From: Alteromonadaceae bacterium Bs31
GTDB taxonomy: Bacteria > Pseudomonadota > Gammaproteobacteria > Pseudomonadales > Cellvibrionaceae
NCBI GenBank assembly: GCA_900177435.1
Contig: FXAI01000007.1
Coordinates: 126,501 to 190,500, forward strand
DNA: 64,000 bases
Direction: 5' to 3'
Positions 17,630 to 30,414 of this stretch are shown one piece after another (the first letter of the stretch is position 1; every line of letters begins with the position of its first letter). The position numbers and the translations under genes are program-made. Below the pieces are notes generated by a model, which searched no databases, was not told the origin of the DNA, and saw nothing but the letters and a program-made list of their open reading frames with translations.

Positions 17630-20458
17630 GTGGATACCATTGTTGTACGCGGTGCTCGCACCCACAACCTAAAAAACATCGATTTGGATTTACCTCGTGA
17701 TAAGCTCATTGTTATTACGGGTTTATCCGGTTCGGGAAAATCATCACTCGCCTTCGACACGCTGTATGCAGAGGGTCAAAGACGATATGTAGAATCTCTT
17801 TCCACCTATGCTCGACAGTTTTTGTCGATGATGGAAAAGCCCGATGTCGATCATATTGAAGGCTTAAGCCCAGCCATCTCAATCGAACAAAAATCCACCT
17901 CTCACAACCCTCGTTCAACCGTCGGAACAATTACTGAAATCTACGACTACCTGCGTTTGCTGTTTGCCCGCGTGGGAGAACCCCGCTGTCCGGAGCACAA
18001 CGAAACTCTGGCGGCGCAAACTATTTCAGAAATGGTTGACCAAGTGCTACAAATGCCCGAAGGCAGTAAAACCATGCTACTGGCACCCATTATTCAAGCA
18101 CGTAAAGGTGAGCACCTTCATGTGTTTGAAAGCTTGAGAAGGGACGGTTTTATTCGCGCCAGAATTGACGGGCTGGTTGTAGATCTCGACGATCTGCCAA
18201 ACCTCGACAAACGAAAAAAACACACCATTGAAGTGGTGGTGGATCGTTTCAAAATACGGGAAGACATAAAAATTCGACTGGCTGAATCCTTCGAGACAGC
18301 CATAAACCTTTCCGACGGCATTGCCATCATTGCCGATATGGACGGCCAACAGCAAGATCAGGTGTTTTCGGCCAAGCACTCCTGCCCTGTTTGTGACTAT
18401 GCCCTGGCAGAGCTTGAACCGAGATTGTTCTCTTTTAACAATCCCGCCGGTGCCTGCCCCGGCTGCGATGGCTTGGGTGTAAAGCAATTTTTCTCTGAAG
18501 ATAAACTGGTGCAATTTCCAGATTCATCATTGTCAGAAGGTGCCATCCGAGGCTGGGACAAGCGTAATTTATACTATTTTCATATGCTCAAGTCCCTTTC
18601 TACACATTATGGTTTTGATGTCGATAAACCCTGGAAACGCTTGGCGAAAAAATATCGTGAGACCATTCTCTACGGCTCCAACGGCGAGCTAGTAGACTTC
18701 AGCTATGTAAATGACCGTGGAGACACCTACAATAGAAAACACGCCTTCGAAGGTGTTATTCCAAACTTGGAGCGTCGCTACCGGGATACGGACTCCAACT
18801 CAGTACGCGAAGACCTTGCAAAATTTTTATCTACTATGAAATGCCCGCAGTGTTTAGGCACACGACTTAAAAAAGATGCCAGGCATGTATTCATTGATGA
18901 AAAAAACCTTCCGGAAATAACACATTTCCCGGTTGGCGAAGCCTACAAATATTTTGAGGGCTTGAAGTTCACTGGCTCCCGTCAGGAAATTGCAGAAAAA
19001 ATATTAAAAGAACTTAGAGATCGCTTCAGGTTTTTAGTGGATGTTGGCCTGAACTACTTAACTCTGGACAGAAGTGCGGATACCCTATCCGGAGGAGAAG
19101 CCCAACGCATTCGTTTGGCAAGCCAAATAGGTGCAGGCTTGGTTGGTGTAATGTACATCCTCGATGAACCCTCTATTGGCCTACATCAGCGCGATAACGA
19201 CCGCTTGTTACGCACGCTCACTCACCTTAGGGACTTGGGAAATACCGTAATCGTTGTTGAACACGATGAAGACGCTATTCGCAGTGCAGATTATGTTGTT
19301 GATATTGGCCCTGGCGCAGGCGTTCACGGCGGAGAAGTTGTTGCGAAAGGTACTTTTAAGCAAATTCTAAAGTCAAAACAATCTACCACTGCAGATTACT
19401 TGTCAGGCAGAAAAAAAATTGCCGTACCTGCAGTGCGTCAAAAAGCAGACGCAGATAAACACCTGGTACTGACTGGCGCGTGTGGCAATAACCTGCAGAA
19501 TCTTAAACTAAAAATTCCACTAGGCTTAATGACCTGTGTGACAGGCGTTTCTGGCTCGGGAAAATCAACACTTATAAACAGTACCCTATACCCACTCGCT
19601 GCCACCGAACTCAACGGAGCGACAACACTCACCCCAGCCAAGTACGGAGAAATTTCAGGTCTCGATCAATTGGACAAATGTGTTGATATAGACCAAAGCC
19701 CCATCGGTAGAACGCCGCGCTCCAACCCCGCGACCTATACAGGAATATTTACCCCTATTCGCGATATTTTTTCCGGCACACAAGAAGCGCGCTCAAGAGG
19801 CTATAAGCCAGGCCGTTTCAGTTTTAATGTTAAAGGCGGCCGCTGCGAAGCCTGCCAGGGTGATGGCGTTGTAAAAGTTGAGATGCATTTTTTACCAGAT
19901 GTCTATGTGCCTTGTGACGTATGCAAAGGCAAACGCTATAACCGCGAAACACTGGAAATCAAATACAAGGGTAAAAACATTCACGAATGCCTTGATATGA
20001 CCGTGGAAGATGCACGAGAGTTTTTCGATGCCATTCCAAGTATTTCGAAAAAATTACAAACCCTGATGGATGTTGGTCTTTCCTATATAAAACTTGGACA
20101 GGCTGCCACAACGCTCTCAGGTGGCGAGGCGCAACGGGTTAAGCTAAGTAGGGAACTTTCTAAAAGAGACACAGGAAAAACACTGTATATACTGGACGAA
20201 CCTACCACAGGTTTGCACTTCCACGACATCCAGCAATTATTGAATGTATTGCACCGGCTACGCGATCATGGAAATACCATCGTTGTAATTGAACACAACC
20301 TCGATGTAATTAAGACAGCAGATTGGATTGTTGACCTTGGCCCGGAAGGCGGAAGCGGAGGGGGGCAAATTATCGCAGAGGGCACACCAGAAAAAGTTGC
20401 TCGCAGCAAAGCATCTTTCACTGGCCATTATTTAAAGGAGCTTTTAAATAACAAATAA
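17630..20458 (+). CDS. uvrA: Excinuclease ABC subunit A
   Basis: DNA damage recognition ATPase of nucleotide excision repair; it dimerises, loads UvrB and leaves. It shows two ABC cassettes (Walker [10 protein letters not shown] near residue 30 and GVSGSGKST; signatures [12 protein letters not shown] and [12 protein letters not shown]). It also has zinc modules CPVC...CPGC and CEAC...CDVC and the UvrA signature [14 protein letters not shown] start at GTG 17630 ([16 protein letters not shown], 942 residues), which matches the E. coli N-terminus. An in-frame TTG at 17609 is possible, but only about 15 bases would follow the likely -10 TATAAT (17582-17587). I see no LexA box upstream. Confidence 0.97.
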   Translation: MDTIVVRGARTHNLKNIDLDLPRDKLIVITGLSGSGKSSLAFDTLYAEGQRRYVESLSTYARQFLSMMEKPDVDHIEGLSPAISIEQKSTSHNPRSTVGTITEIYDYLRLLFARVGEPRCPEHNETLAAQTISEMVDQVLQMPEGSKTMLLAPIIQARKGEHLHVFESLRRDGFIRARIDGLVVDLDDLPNLDKRKKHTIEVVVDRFKIREDIKIRLAESFETAINLSDGIAIIADMDGQQQDQVFSAKHSCPVCDYALAELEPRLFSFNNPAGACPGCDGLGVKQFFSEDKLVQFPDSSLSEGAIRGWDKRNLYYFHMLKSLSTHYGFDVDKPWKRLAKKYRETILYGSNGELVDFSYVNDRGDTYNRKHAFEGVIPNLERRYRDTDSNSVREDLAKFLSTMKCPQCLGTRLKKDARHVFIDEKNLPEITHFPVGEAYKYFEGLKFTGSRQEIAEKILKELRDRFRFLVDVGLNYLTLDRSADTLSGGEAQRIRLASQIGAGLVGVMYILDEPSIGLHQRDNDRLLRTLTHLRDLGNTVIVVEHDEDAIRSADYVVDIGPGAGVHGGEVVAKGTFKQILKSKQSTTADYLSGRKKIAVPAVRQKADADKHLVLTGACGNNLQNLKLKIPLGLMTCVTGVSGSGKSTLINSTLYPLAATELNGATTLTPAKYGEISGLDQLDKCVDIDQSPIGRTPRSNPATYTGIFTPIRDIFSGTQEARSRGYKPGRFSFNVKGGRCEACQGDGVVKVEMHFLPDVYVPCDVCKGKRYNRETLEIKYKGKNIHECLDMTVEDAREFFDAIPSISKKLQTLMDVGLSYIKLGQAATTLSGGEAQRVKLSRELSKRDTGKTLYILDEPTTGLHFHDIQQLLNVLHRLRDHGNTIVVIEHNLDVIKTADWIVDLGPEGGSGGGQIIAEGTPEKVARSKASFTGHYLKELLNNK

Positions 20459-20460
20459 GA

Positions 20461-20495
20461 TTAGGCCTGAAGTGAAAACATATTCTCAGGCCTAA
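20461..20495 (-). terminator. Terminator between convergent uvrA and glgA
   Basis: TTAGGCCTGA (20461-20470) pairs perfectly with TCAGGCCTAA (20486-20495) across a 15-base loop. On the minus strand a T-rich stretch follows, so it should end glgA transcription. The plus side lacks a T run. Confidence 0.65.
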
Positions 20496-20529
20496 AAGAA
20501 GCAAGGCATAGATCGGCCAGATAAAGCAA

Positions 20530-22089
20530 CTATGAATAAAGCAACTCCAGATACTGCTCTGCACTTTTCTGCCACGTAAAGCGTACTTCTGCTGCAGCGT
20601 GAGAAACTTTCTTCCAGGCCTCAGGGTTTTCTTCATAAAGCGCTTTAACTTCTTTAACCCGTTCTACCATGGCAACTGCCTGCTCCTGTATCGAAGCGCC
20701 GGTAAAGCAGAAACCTGTTTTTCCATCCGCCACGGTATCACGTAATCCACCAACACTATTTACCAGACAAGGCTGCGCTGAACGCATGGCCAACATTTGA
20801 CTAATACCACAAGGTTCAAAAGAACTCGGCATCAGAAATAAATCACCATAGCGATAGAGATAGGATGATAACTCGTTTGAATAACCGTTAAGAAAAATAA
20901 AATTTTCGTAATTACCACTAACTTTTGTTAAAAAATCTTCGTAGCATTTATTCCCGCTACCGAGGAAGAGCAAATAATTTTTTTCTCCCAGGGTACTTAG
21001 AATCATCTCCAAGGCGGTCTTTTCATCACGAACATAGTGAGTCAGCAACGCCACTTTCTGCTCCGTCACGCGGCCAACGTAGCTCATTACAAAACCACGC
21101 GTTTTTTTACTTTGCCACTGCTGTAATCGTTTTTCTGCGATGAAATGTGCGCTGCTTAACACAGGGCTTCGGCCAGCCCAGTAAAGAACATTTTGCTGGG
21201 CAAGAGCTGCAATTTTTTTCTTTGCTGGCGCCGCTTGTAAAGAATTTTTAGGGTACTCACAGCCATTAAGGATACCGAACAGGCGACCTTGATCACGACG
21301 TTGCTGTAAATCCTCTTCAAGCCCCTCTCCACCATAAACGCCTTTTTCCGCATCACTAGCCTGCAAAATTTCCGAGGCATAACTTGGAGAAACGGTATGA
21401 ACCTTGTCAGCCAATTTTATAGCGGCGCGTAAGGGGTTAACACAATCGGGAAAGCGAGGATCACATAGCTGCTTCGCCTCATAACCGAGCTCTGGATACC
21501 ATGTTTCCAGCGCAGATTCGTCACCTTTAAACGGCCTAACACCTTGCATAGCCAAATTGTGAATGGTAAAAACCGAAGCAATATTACTAAGGGCCTGCAG
21601 GTGAGCAGAATTTTTTAACAAAATTAATAGAAAAGCGGAATGCCAATCGTGACAATGCAGCACATCGGGTATCGGTAGCAAACCGCTGAGCATGGCTTCT
21701 GCAACTGCAGTACAGAAAAAAGCAAACTTGCTGGCATCCGTTGCAAATGGTCTATCATCGCTATCATTACAATAAACCGTTTCACCGTGAAGCGAAAACA
21801 GGGGGTGGTGCACAACGTAGTTTACTGCACCACCATTACTCTCACTGTACTGGAAGATATCAACACGCTCTTTACTACCGGCAAAGCTAAGCTCGAAGCT
21901 ACCCAATAGTTCCATGCCCGCGAGGCGAATCAGAAAGCCGTAGGATGGAATCACAACATCAATATCTTGCCCCTGCGCCACCAATGCCGGGGGCAAATCG
22001 CGTATCACATCGGCTACGCCTCCCACCTTTGCTCCGGGAAGGAAATCGTTTTCAGCCGCGACCATTAAGATTCTTTTTTTACTGTTCAT
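20530..22089 (-). CDS. glgA: Glycogen synthase (ADP-glucose, GT5)
   Basis: Cytosolic glucosyltransferase that extends alpha-1,4-glucan from ADP-glucose. It has 519 residues, somewhat longer than E. coli GlgA (about 477). N-terminal substrate loop PGAKVGGVADVIRDLPPAL, then PDVLHCHDWHSAF, VFTIHNLAMQG, KLADKVHTVSPSYA, YVGRVTEQK and the C-terminal PSSFEPCGISQMLAMR are in GT5 order. It is the last gene of the cluster. A strong terminator ends about 16 bases before its ATG and no Shine-Dalgarno is visible, so expression is likely limited or regulated. Confidence 0.95.
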   Translation of the reverse strand: MNSKKRILMVAAENDFLPGAKVGGVADVIRDLPPALVAQGQDIDVVIPSYGFLIRLAGMELLGSFELSFAGSKERVDIFQYSESNGGAVNYVVHHPLFSLHGETVYCNDSDDRPFATDASKFAFFCTAVAEAMLSGLLPIPDVLHCHDWHSAFLLILLKNSAHLQALSNIASVFTIHNLAMQGVRPFKGDESALETWYPELGYEAKQLCDPRFPDCVNPLRAAIKLADKVHTVSPSYASEILQASDAEKGVYGGEGLEEDLQQRRDQGRLFGILNGCEYPKNSLQAAPAKKKIAALAQQNVLYWAGRSPVLSSAHFIAEKRLQQWQSKKTRGFVMSYVGRVTEQKVALLTHYVRDEKTALEMILSTLGEKNYLLFLGSGNKCYEDFLTKVSGNYENFIFLNGYSNELSSYLYRYGDLFLMPSSFEPCGISQMLAMRSAQPCLVNSVGGLRDTVADGKTGFCFTGASIQEQAVAMVERVKEVKALYEENPEAWKKVSHAAAEVRFTWQKSAEQYLELLYS

Positions 22090-22104
22090 AAAACCAAACT
22101 TGCA

Positions 22105-22133
22105 GGAAAAAAATACCCCTAAAAAGGGGTATT
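22105..22133 (-). terminator. Intrinsic terminator between glgC and glgA
   Basis: On the minus strand AATACCCCT, a TTTT loop and AGGGGTATT (22133-22112) form a perfect 9-bp stem followed by six T (22111-22106). It sits 20 bases after the glgC stop and directly upstream of the glgA start, leaving no room for a promoter between. Confidence 0.85.
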
Positions 22134-22153
22134 TTGTGTTTTTTTTGGATTAA

Positions 22154-23422
22154 TTAACGAAGCGCTGCCGTTTGACCCAGCATTTCTTTCGTCACCAGTA
22201 CCACACCGCCCTTAGATACCCGGAAGCCCCGAGCGGCATCGTGCTCGTGATCGTGGCCAATCACCATGCCCTCTGGAATCACACATGCGCTATCAATAAT
22301 CGCTTTTTTGATTTTTGCATTTCGGTGAATCTCAACTTCTGGAAGAATCACTGATTGTTCAATATCGCTGAATGAGTGCACATGCACATCAGAGAAAACC
22401 AGGGACTTCTTAAGCTTACCACCGGAAATTACGCAGCCTCCCGACACCATGGAATCCACTGCATAACCTCGACGATTTTCATCGTCAAATACGAATTTTG
22501 CCGGAGGAAGATGAGTTTGATAGGTCCATATTGGCCAATCGTGATTATATAAGTTTAGCGCAGGGGAAGGCTCCACAAGCTCCATATTTGCTAACCAAAA
22601 AGAATCGAGTGTTCCAACATCGCGCCAGTATGAAGCCACGTCGGTATCATGGTCACGAAAGCGAAACGCCCTTACATTGCTGTTACCAATAATATGGGGA
22701 ATGATGTCGTTACCAAAATCATGCCCGGAATCTGGATCTTCCGCGTCTCTCCTGAGCTGTTCAAATAAAAATTCGGTGTTAAATATATAGTTACCCATCG
22801 ACGCAAGTGTCATTCCCGGTTGATCGTCGAGCTCTGTGGGATTTTTGGGTTTTTCATCAAAGCGAATTATTTGATTGCTATTATCAACCGTCATCACGCC
22901 AAACGCGCCTGCAGCTTCGTCAATCGGGACTTCTATACAGGAGACAGTGAGATCAGCACCTTTTTCAACATGGTAAGCAAGCATGGAACCGTAATCCATC
23001 TGGTAAACATGATCGCCCGACAACACCATCACATATTTGGGTGCTTCAGCTAAAATAATATCCAAGTTCTGATAAATAGCATCAGCAGTTCCTTGGTACC
23101 AGTTGGGAGAATAGCGTTGTGAAGCCGGTAGTATCTCTACATATTCGCCCAGCTCCTTTTTAAAGTGGCTCCATCCTCTCACCAGATGCCGAATAAGGGA
23201 GTGAGCTTTATACTGAGTGAGTACACCAACACGTCGAATCCCGGAGTTTACGCAGTTACTAAGGGGGAAATCGATAATACGAAACTTCCCTCCGAAATGC
23301 AGTGCAGGCTTAGCCCGCCAATCGGTCAACTCGTGCAGGCGGCTTCCTCTTCCTCCTGCCAGTATTAATGCCATGGTGTCACGTGTTAATCGACTAACGT
23401 AACGCGAATTCGGATCTAACAT
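22154..23422 (-). CDS. glgC: Glucose-1-phosphate adenylyltransferase
   Basis: ADP-glucose pyrophosphorylase, the committed and allosterically controlled step of glycogen synthesis. It has 422 residues. It shows the nucleotide loop [15 protein letters not shown], the activator-site region [21 protein letters not shown], the catalytic region GDHVYQMDY, the glucose-1-phosphate Lys in FDEKPKNP, and a C-terminal left-handed beta-helix. Regulation by fructose 1,6-bisphosphate is expected from its similarity to the E. coli enzyme but not shown here. It follows glgP by 40 bases. Confidence 0.97.
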   Translation of the reverse strand: MLDPNSRYVSRLTRDTMALILAGGRGSRLHELTDWRAKPALHFGGKFRIIDFPLSNCVNSGIRRVGVLTQYKAHSLIRHLVRGWSHFKKELGEYVEILPASQRYSPNWYQGTADAIYQNLDIILAEAPKYVMVLSGDHVYQMDYGSMLAYHVEKGADLTVSCIEVPIDEAAGAFGVMTVDNSNQIIRFDEKPKNPTELDDQPGMTLASMGNYIFNTEFLFEQLRRDAEDPDSGHDFGNDIIPHIIGNSNVRAFRFRDHDTDVASYWRDVGTLDSFWLANMELVEPSPALNLYNHDWPIWTYQTHLPPAKFVFDDENRRGYAVDSMVSGGCVISGGKLKKSLVFSDVHVHSFSDIEQSVILPEVEIHRNAKIKKAIIDSACVIPEGMVIGHDHEHDAARGFRVSKGGVVLVTKEMLGQTAALR

Positions 23423-23462
23423 CAGTGTCCTCCAATTTCCAGATTCATATTTTTCTGATTAT

Positions 23463-25946
23463 CTACAGCTTACAGCTTTTCAACTTCCATATTTCGTTTG
23501 CGTAATCCATGATTGTTCGGTCACTTGAAAAGTAACCGCTGGCTGCAGTATTTATAATACTTGATCGCGCCCAGCGATCTTTATCTGTAAACGCCTCTGC
23601 GGCTATGTGCTGAGTATCAATATAACTTCTAAAATCCGCAGCGACCATCCAGGGGTCCATTGGGTTACGAATGCTTTGTATAATAGGATCAAAAATGCCC
23701 GGCTCAAACATGCTGAAGTGGCCACACTCAATTAACCGTAGTACACGCTGCAAATCCTCATCCTGCTCGATAATCGCATTCGGTTGATTTTGCATACGGT
23801 AGTCTGCAATATCTTCTACACGAAGACCAAACAAGAAAAAGTTTTCTTCCCCAACAGCCTCTAAAATTTCGATATTTGCGCCGTCGTAAGTACCAATGGT
23901 CAAGGCGCCGTTCATCATAAACTTCATATTACCAGTACCGGAGGCTTCCTTACCGGCGGTCGATATCTGCTCCGATAAATCTGTACCCGGACAGATCACT
24001 TCCATAGATTTAACGCGGTAATTCGGCAGGAAAGCCAAACGTAAATACTTTGCCACTAGCACATCGGAATTGACCACCTGAGAGACGTTATTTGCCAGTT
24101 TAATAATGAGCTTGGCAAGGGCGTATCCTGGTGCAGCTTTACCGCCCAGAAGCACAGAGCGAGGTACAATACCCGCCACATCACCTCGAGTGATTCGATC
24201 ATACAAATGAATCACATGCAGTATATTCAACAGTTGGCGCTTGTACTCGTGAATTCGTTTAACTTGAACATCAAATATACTATCGAGATCGAACTCAACA
24301 TTACACTTCCTGATTACGCGTGCTCTAAGCGCTTCTTTATTTTTCCGTTTAACCTCCAACCAACGCGCACGAAACTCTGGATCGTCCGCAAAGGGGCGAA
24401 TTTTTTCTATCTCAGCTAGATCCGTTTTCCATCCGGGGCCAATGGCTTCGGTGACTATATCTCCTAGCCCTCTATTACAGTGAGCCAGCCAGCGGCGAGG
24501 AGTAACCCCGTTGGTTTTGTTGTTAAATTTTTCAGGCCATAACTCGTAAAAATCTTTAAACAAGCCCGTGGTCAGTAGTTTTGAATGCAGCGCCGCTACG
24601 CCATTCACAGAAAAGCTTCCAACTATACCAAGGTAGGCCATTCGCACTTGAGGAATAGTCCCTTCTTCAATAATCGACATACGCCTCTGGCGATCGACAT
24701 CACCCGGCCAACGATGGGCAACCAAAGCCAGAAATCGTGCATTTATTTCGTAGACTATTTCTAATATTCGCGGCAATAATTCCCCTAACAATTCTACAGA
24801 CCACTTCTCCAGAGCTTCTGGGAGCAAGGTATGGTTTGTATACGCCATTGTTTCGGTGGTAATGCCCCAGGCTTTATCCCAATCCAACTCATGTTCATCC
24901 ATGAGTAAGCGCATTAGCTCCGCAACAGCTAATGTTGGGTGGGTATCGTTTAGCTGAAAGCAATTGTACTGGGCAAATGCTTCAAAATTATCGCCGTTGT
25001 CTTTGATCCAATCTTCTATCACGTCCTGCAAACTGGCAGAAGCGAGAAAATATTGCTGCCGTAAGCGTAATTCCTTACCATTTTCACTAGAGTCATTAGG
25101 GTATAAGACCATGGTAATTTCTTCAGCCAGGTTTTTCTGCGCGACCGCATCGGCATAGTCCCCTTCATTAAATTCCTGAAGGTTAAACTCTTCAGTTGCA
25201 GCCGCTTTCCACAACCGTAAAGTATTTACTTTATTATTTTTATAACCGGGGATGGGCATATCATAGGGAACCGCAAGAACGTCCTGGGTATCTACCCAGC
25301 GCATGCAAAGCTTTCCTTTGTCGTTGGTGAAAGGCTCCGAACGTCCGTAAAACTTAACGCGGCGAGTATGGTTGTTGCGCTCTATTTCCCAAGGGTTACC
25401 GGCGATAAGCCAGTGATCAGGTTGCTCAATTTGACGCCCCTGCTGAAAGCTTTGCTGAAACATACCGTATTCATAGCGAATGCCGTAGCCAATTACAGGT
25501 AAGCCAAGAGAGGCACAGGAATCCATGAAGCAGGCCGCCAGCCGGCCCAAGCCACCGTTACCCAGCCCGGCATCCTTTTCTTCCATCTCTATATCTTCGA
25601 GAGTACAACCAAAATCCGCCAGCGCTTGTCTCACAGAATCCTGCATATTCAAGTTTAATATGGCGTTACCCAAGCTGCGCCCGAGCAAAAACTCCAACGA
25701 TAGGTAATACACTTTACGAATTTTGTCGCCTTGCTCATGAGCCTTGGTAATTCGCCAGCGCTCCATAAGCCTATCACGCACGGTCAAAGCCATTGCAGTG
25801 AGCATATAGCCTCTAATATCGTCGGTATCGAAGCGACCTAGAGTAAAGTTGAAATGCCGGTGTAAATCTTTGGTGACTTCTTGATGATCATTACTGAGGA
25901 CGGGCTCAGGTATCTTCTTATCCATTACTCTCTCCGTATTCGTCAC
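23463..25946 (-). CDS. glgP: Glycogen/maltodextrin phosphorylase
   Basis: PLP-dependent GT35 enzyme that releases glucose 1-phosphate from the non-reducing ends of alpha-1,4-glucan. It has 827 residues, similar to E. coli GlgP. Motifs: YYLSLEFLLGRSLGNA, DAGLGNGGLGRLAACFMDS, the phosphate site VKRIHEYKRQLLN, and the PLP-lysine signature EASGTGNMKFMMNGALTIGT. It lies 3 bases after glgX, so it is translated from the same mRNA. Substrate choice between glycogen and maltodextrin is open. Confidence 0.96.
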   Translation of the reverse strand: MTNTERVMDKKIPEPVLSNDHQEVTKDLHRHFNFTLGRFDTDDIRGYMLTAMALTVRDRLMERWRITKAHEQGDKIRKVYYLSLEFLLGRSLGNAILNLNMQDSVRQALADFGCTLEDIEMEEKDAGLGNGGLGRLAACFMDSCASLGLPVIGYGIRYEYGMFQQSFQQGRQIEQPDHWLIAGNPWEIERNNHTRRVKFYGRSEPFTNDKGKLCMRWVDTQDVLAVPYDMPIPGYKNNKVNTLRLWKAAATEEFNLQEFNEGDYADAVAQKNLAEEITMVLYPNDSSENGKELRLRQQYFLASASLQDVIEDWIKDNGDNFEAFAQYNCFQLNDTHPTLAVAELMRLLMDEHELDWDKAWGITTETMAYTNHTLLPEALEKWSVELLGELLPRILEIVYEINARFLALVAHRWPGDVDRQRRMSIIEEGTIPQVRMAYLGIVGSFSVNGVAALHSKLLTTGLFKDFYELWPEKFNNKTNGVTPRRWLAHCNRGLGDIVTEAIGPGWKTDLAEIEKIRPFADDPEFRARWLEVKRKNKEALRARVIRKCNVEFDLDSIFDVQVKRIHEYKRQLLNILHVIHLYDRITRGDVAGIVPRSVLLGGKAAPGYALAKLIIKLANNVSQVVNSDVLVAKYLRLAFLPNYRVKSMEVICPGTDLSEQISTAGKEASGTGNMKFMMNGALTIGTYDGANIEILEAVGEENFFLFGLRVEDIADYRMQNQPNAIIEQDEDLQRVLRLIECGHFSMFEPGIFDPIIQSIRNPMDPWMVAADFRSYIDTQHIAAEAFTDKDRWARSSIINTAASGYFSSDRTIMDYANEIWKLKSCKL

Positions 25947-25949
25947 AAT

Positions 25950-28166
<2,217 letters not shown>

Positions 28167-28194
28167 TTTGGTTACCTAAGCAGCATAACTCGAA

Positions 28195-30399
28195 CTAACA
28201 CGAGTCGCTTTCTCGACGAAACACTACAACCCCCAAGGGTGGCAGTTTTATTTGTATAGAATTTTCTCGATAGTGCCATGCTACTGCCTCAGATAAGATT
28301 GCGCCGTCATTACAATTATTACCGCCACCGTAAATATCTTTGTCGGTATTTAGTATTTCTTTGTAGCTTCCGGAGTCACTAACACCAACACGAAAATCTT
28401 CGCGTAAAATAGGAGTGAAATTACACACAAATAGCAGTTTGTCATCGCTATTTATGGCTTTGCGATAGAAAGCCAAAACAGAATTATGCCGGTCATCCGC
28501 CTCAACCCATTCAAAGCCATTCTCGTCACCATCCACTTCATACAAACAGGGGTTATTTACATACAGAAGGTTTAGATCACGTACCAAACGTTGAATCGAG
28601 CGATGCTCATTTAGTTCCAGTTGGTGCCAGCACAGACTGTTATCGTGATCCCATTCGGGGCCTTGGGCAAATTCGCAGCCCATAAACAATAACTTTTTAC
28701 CCGGGTGCCCCCACATAAAGGCGTAGTAGGCTCGCATATTGGCAAATTTTTGCCAGGCGTCGCCAGGCATACGCGTAAGTATTGAGCCTTTACCATGCAC
28801 AACTTCATCATGACTTAAGGGTAAAACAAAGTTTTCGCTAAATGCATAATAGAGGCTGAAGGTCACATCGTGATGATGGTATTGACGGTGTACGGGCTCC
28901 TTTGAGATATATTCCAGGCTATCGTTCATCCAGCCCATATTCCACTTAAAACCAAACCCAAGGCCGCCAAAATTAGTGGGCTTCGATACACCGGGCCAGG
29001 CTGTAGATTCTTCGGCAACCATCATCACATCTGGATGGTTTTTGTATACCCGCTCGTTTACCTGGCGAATAAAATCGATTGCTTCTATATTTTCTCTTCC
29101 ACCGTAGCGATTGGGTACCCATTCCCCAGAATTCCTGCTGTAGTCAAGATAAAGCATGGAGGCCACCGCATCCACCCGTAAGCCATCCAAATGAAACACA
29201 TCGAGCCAATATAAAGCGTTGCACATTAGGTAATTGGCAACTTCTTTTCGACCGTAGTTATAAATAAAGGTGTTCCAATCTGGATGAAACCCTTGGCGCG
29301 AGTCTGCATGCTCATATAAAGGTGTTCCATCGAATCTACCCAGCCCGTGTTGATCTGTGGGAAAGTGACCAGGCACCCAATCAACCAATACGGCGATTTC
29401 AGACTGGTGACATTGATCTACAAAATATTTGAAATCGTCGGGCGTCCCGTAACGGCTGGTGGGCGCGAACATACCTATTGGCTGATAGCCCCAAGAACCA
29501 TCAAAAGGAAATTCTGTAACCGGCATTAACTGGATATGTGTAAAGCCCATTTCTTTGACATAGGGTATTAGCTCGACAGCCAATTCTCGATAGCTAAGAT
29601 AGCGGTTACCTTCTTCGGGTTTACGCCGCCAGGAGCCCAGATGGACTTCATAAATAGAAACGGCTTTTTCGCGTTTTGTGTAAGCATAGCGCTTATTACT
29701 CCACTGCTGATCCTGCCACTGATAGCCCTTCATGCTATATACCACCGAAGCTTGTTCGGGCGGCCTCTGAGCATAAAAACCGTAGGGGTCTGCCTTGTGG
29801 GGCAGCAAATTACCATCAGCTGCTTTTAACTCATATTTATACTGGTCGCCTTGCTGAACACCCGGAACAAAGATATCCCAAATACCGCTGGGTATATTTT
29901 TGCGCATCATATGCATTCGACCATCCCAATGATTAAAATCACCCACGACAGAAACACGTTTGGCATTTGGTGCCCACACAGCGAAACTACAGCCCTCTAC
30001 CCCGTCGACGGAAGTAAGATGCGCGCCCATAAATTTATAGGCTTCCTCATGTGTACCTTCACCAAAAAGATAGAGATCTTGCTCTCCGATATGTGAACTA
30101 AAGCGGTATGGATCTTCTTTAAGAGACCAAGCGCCCTGGTAGCACACATTAACGAGGTATTTGGGCGCCTCCTTACAGCTCAACACTCCAGTAAAAAACC
30201 CGGCGTCATGCCCCCGCTCCAACTTAAGTAAGAGTGCCTTTTCTTCATAGGAGAAAATTTCAACTACGTCAGCACCAGGTAAAAACAATCGAAAGGCATA
30301 TTGCCCCTCTCCAAGTGAGTGGCAGCCCAAATAGGCAAAAATATCATCACAATTTGAATCGACAATTGATTGGATAATTTCCTTCGAAAGGGTATCCAT
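28195..30399 (-). CDS. glgB: 1,4-alpha-glucan branching enzyme
   Basis: Transfers alpha-1,4 segments to make alpha-1,6 branches in glycogen. It has 734 residues with the long two-module N-terminus (extra beta domain about 15-110, CBM48 about 125-225 with FAVWAPNAKRVSVVGDFNHWDG) and a GH13 barrel. Catalytic residues lie in GLRVDAVASMLYLDYSR, MMVAEESTAWP and LPLSHDEVVHGKGS. It begins 15 bases after malQ, so it belongs to the same operon. Confidence 0.97.
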   Translation of the reverse strand: MDTLSKEIIQSIVDSNCDDIFAYLGCHSLGEGQYAFRLFLPGADVVEIFSYEEKALLLKLERGHDAGFFTGVLSCKEAPKYLVNVCYQGAWSLKEDPYRFSSHIGEQDLYLFGEGTHEEAYKFMGAHLTSVDGVEGCSFAVWAPNAKRVSVVGDFNHWDGRMHMMRKNIPSGIWDIFVPGVQQGDQYKYELKAADGNLLPHKADPYGFYAQRPPEQASVVYSMKGYQWQDQQWSNKRYAYTKREKAVSIYEVHLGSWRRKPEEGNRYLSYRELAVELIPYVKEMGFTHIQLMPVTEFPFDGSWGYQPIGMFAPTSRYGTPDDFKYFVDQCHQSEIAVLVDWVPGHFPTDQHGLGRFDGTPLYEHADSRQGFHPDWNTFIYNYGRKEVANYLMCNALYWLDVFHLDGLRVDAVASMLYLDYSRNSGEWVPNRYGGRENIEAIDFIRQVNERVYKNHPDVMMVAEESTAWPGVSKPTNFGGLGFGFKWNMGWMNDSLEYISKEPVHRQYHHHDVTFSLYYAFSENFVLPLSHDEVVHGKGSILTRMPGDAWQKFANMRAYYAFMWGHPGKKLLFMGCEFAQGPEWDHDNSLCWHQLELNEHRSIQRLVRDLNLLYVNNPCLYEVDGDENGFEWVEADDRHNSVLAFYRKAINSDDKLLFVCNFTPILREDFRVGVSDSGSYKEILNTDKDIYGGGNNCNDGAILSEAVAWHYRENSIQIKLPPLGVVVFRRESDSC

Positions 30400-30414
30400 A
30401 GAACTATAGTTCCT

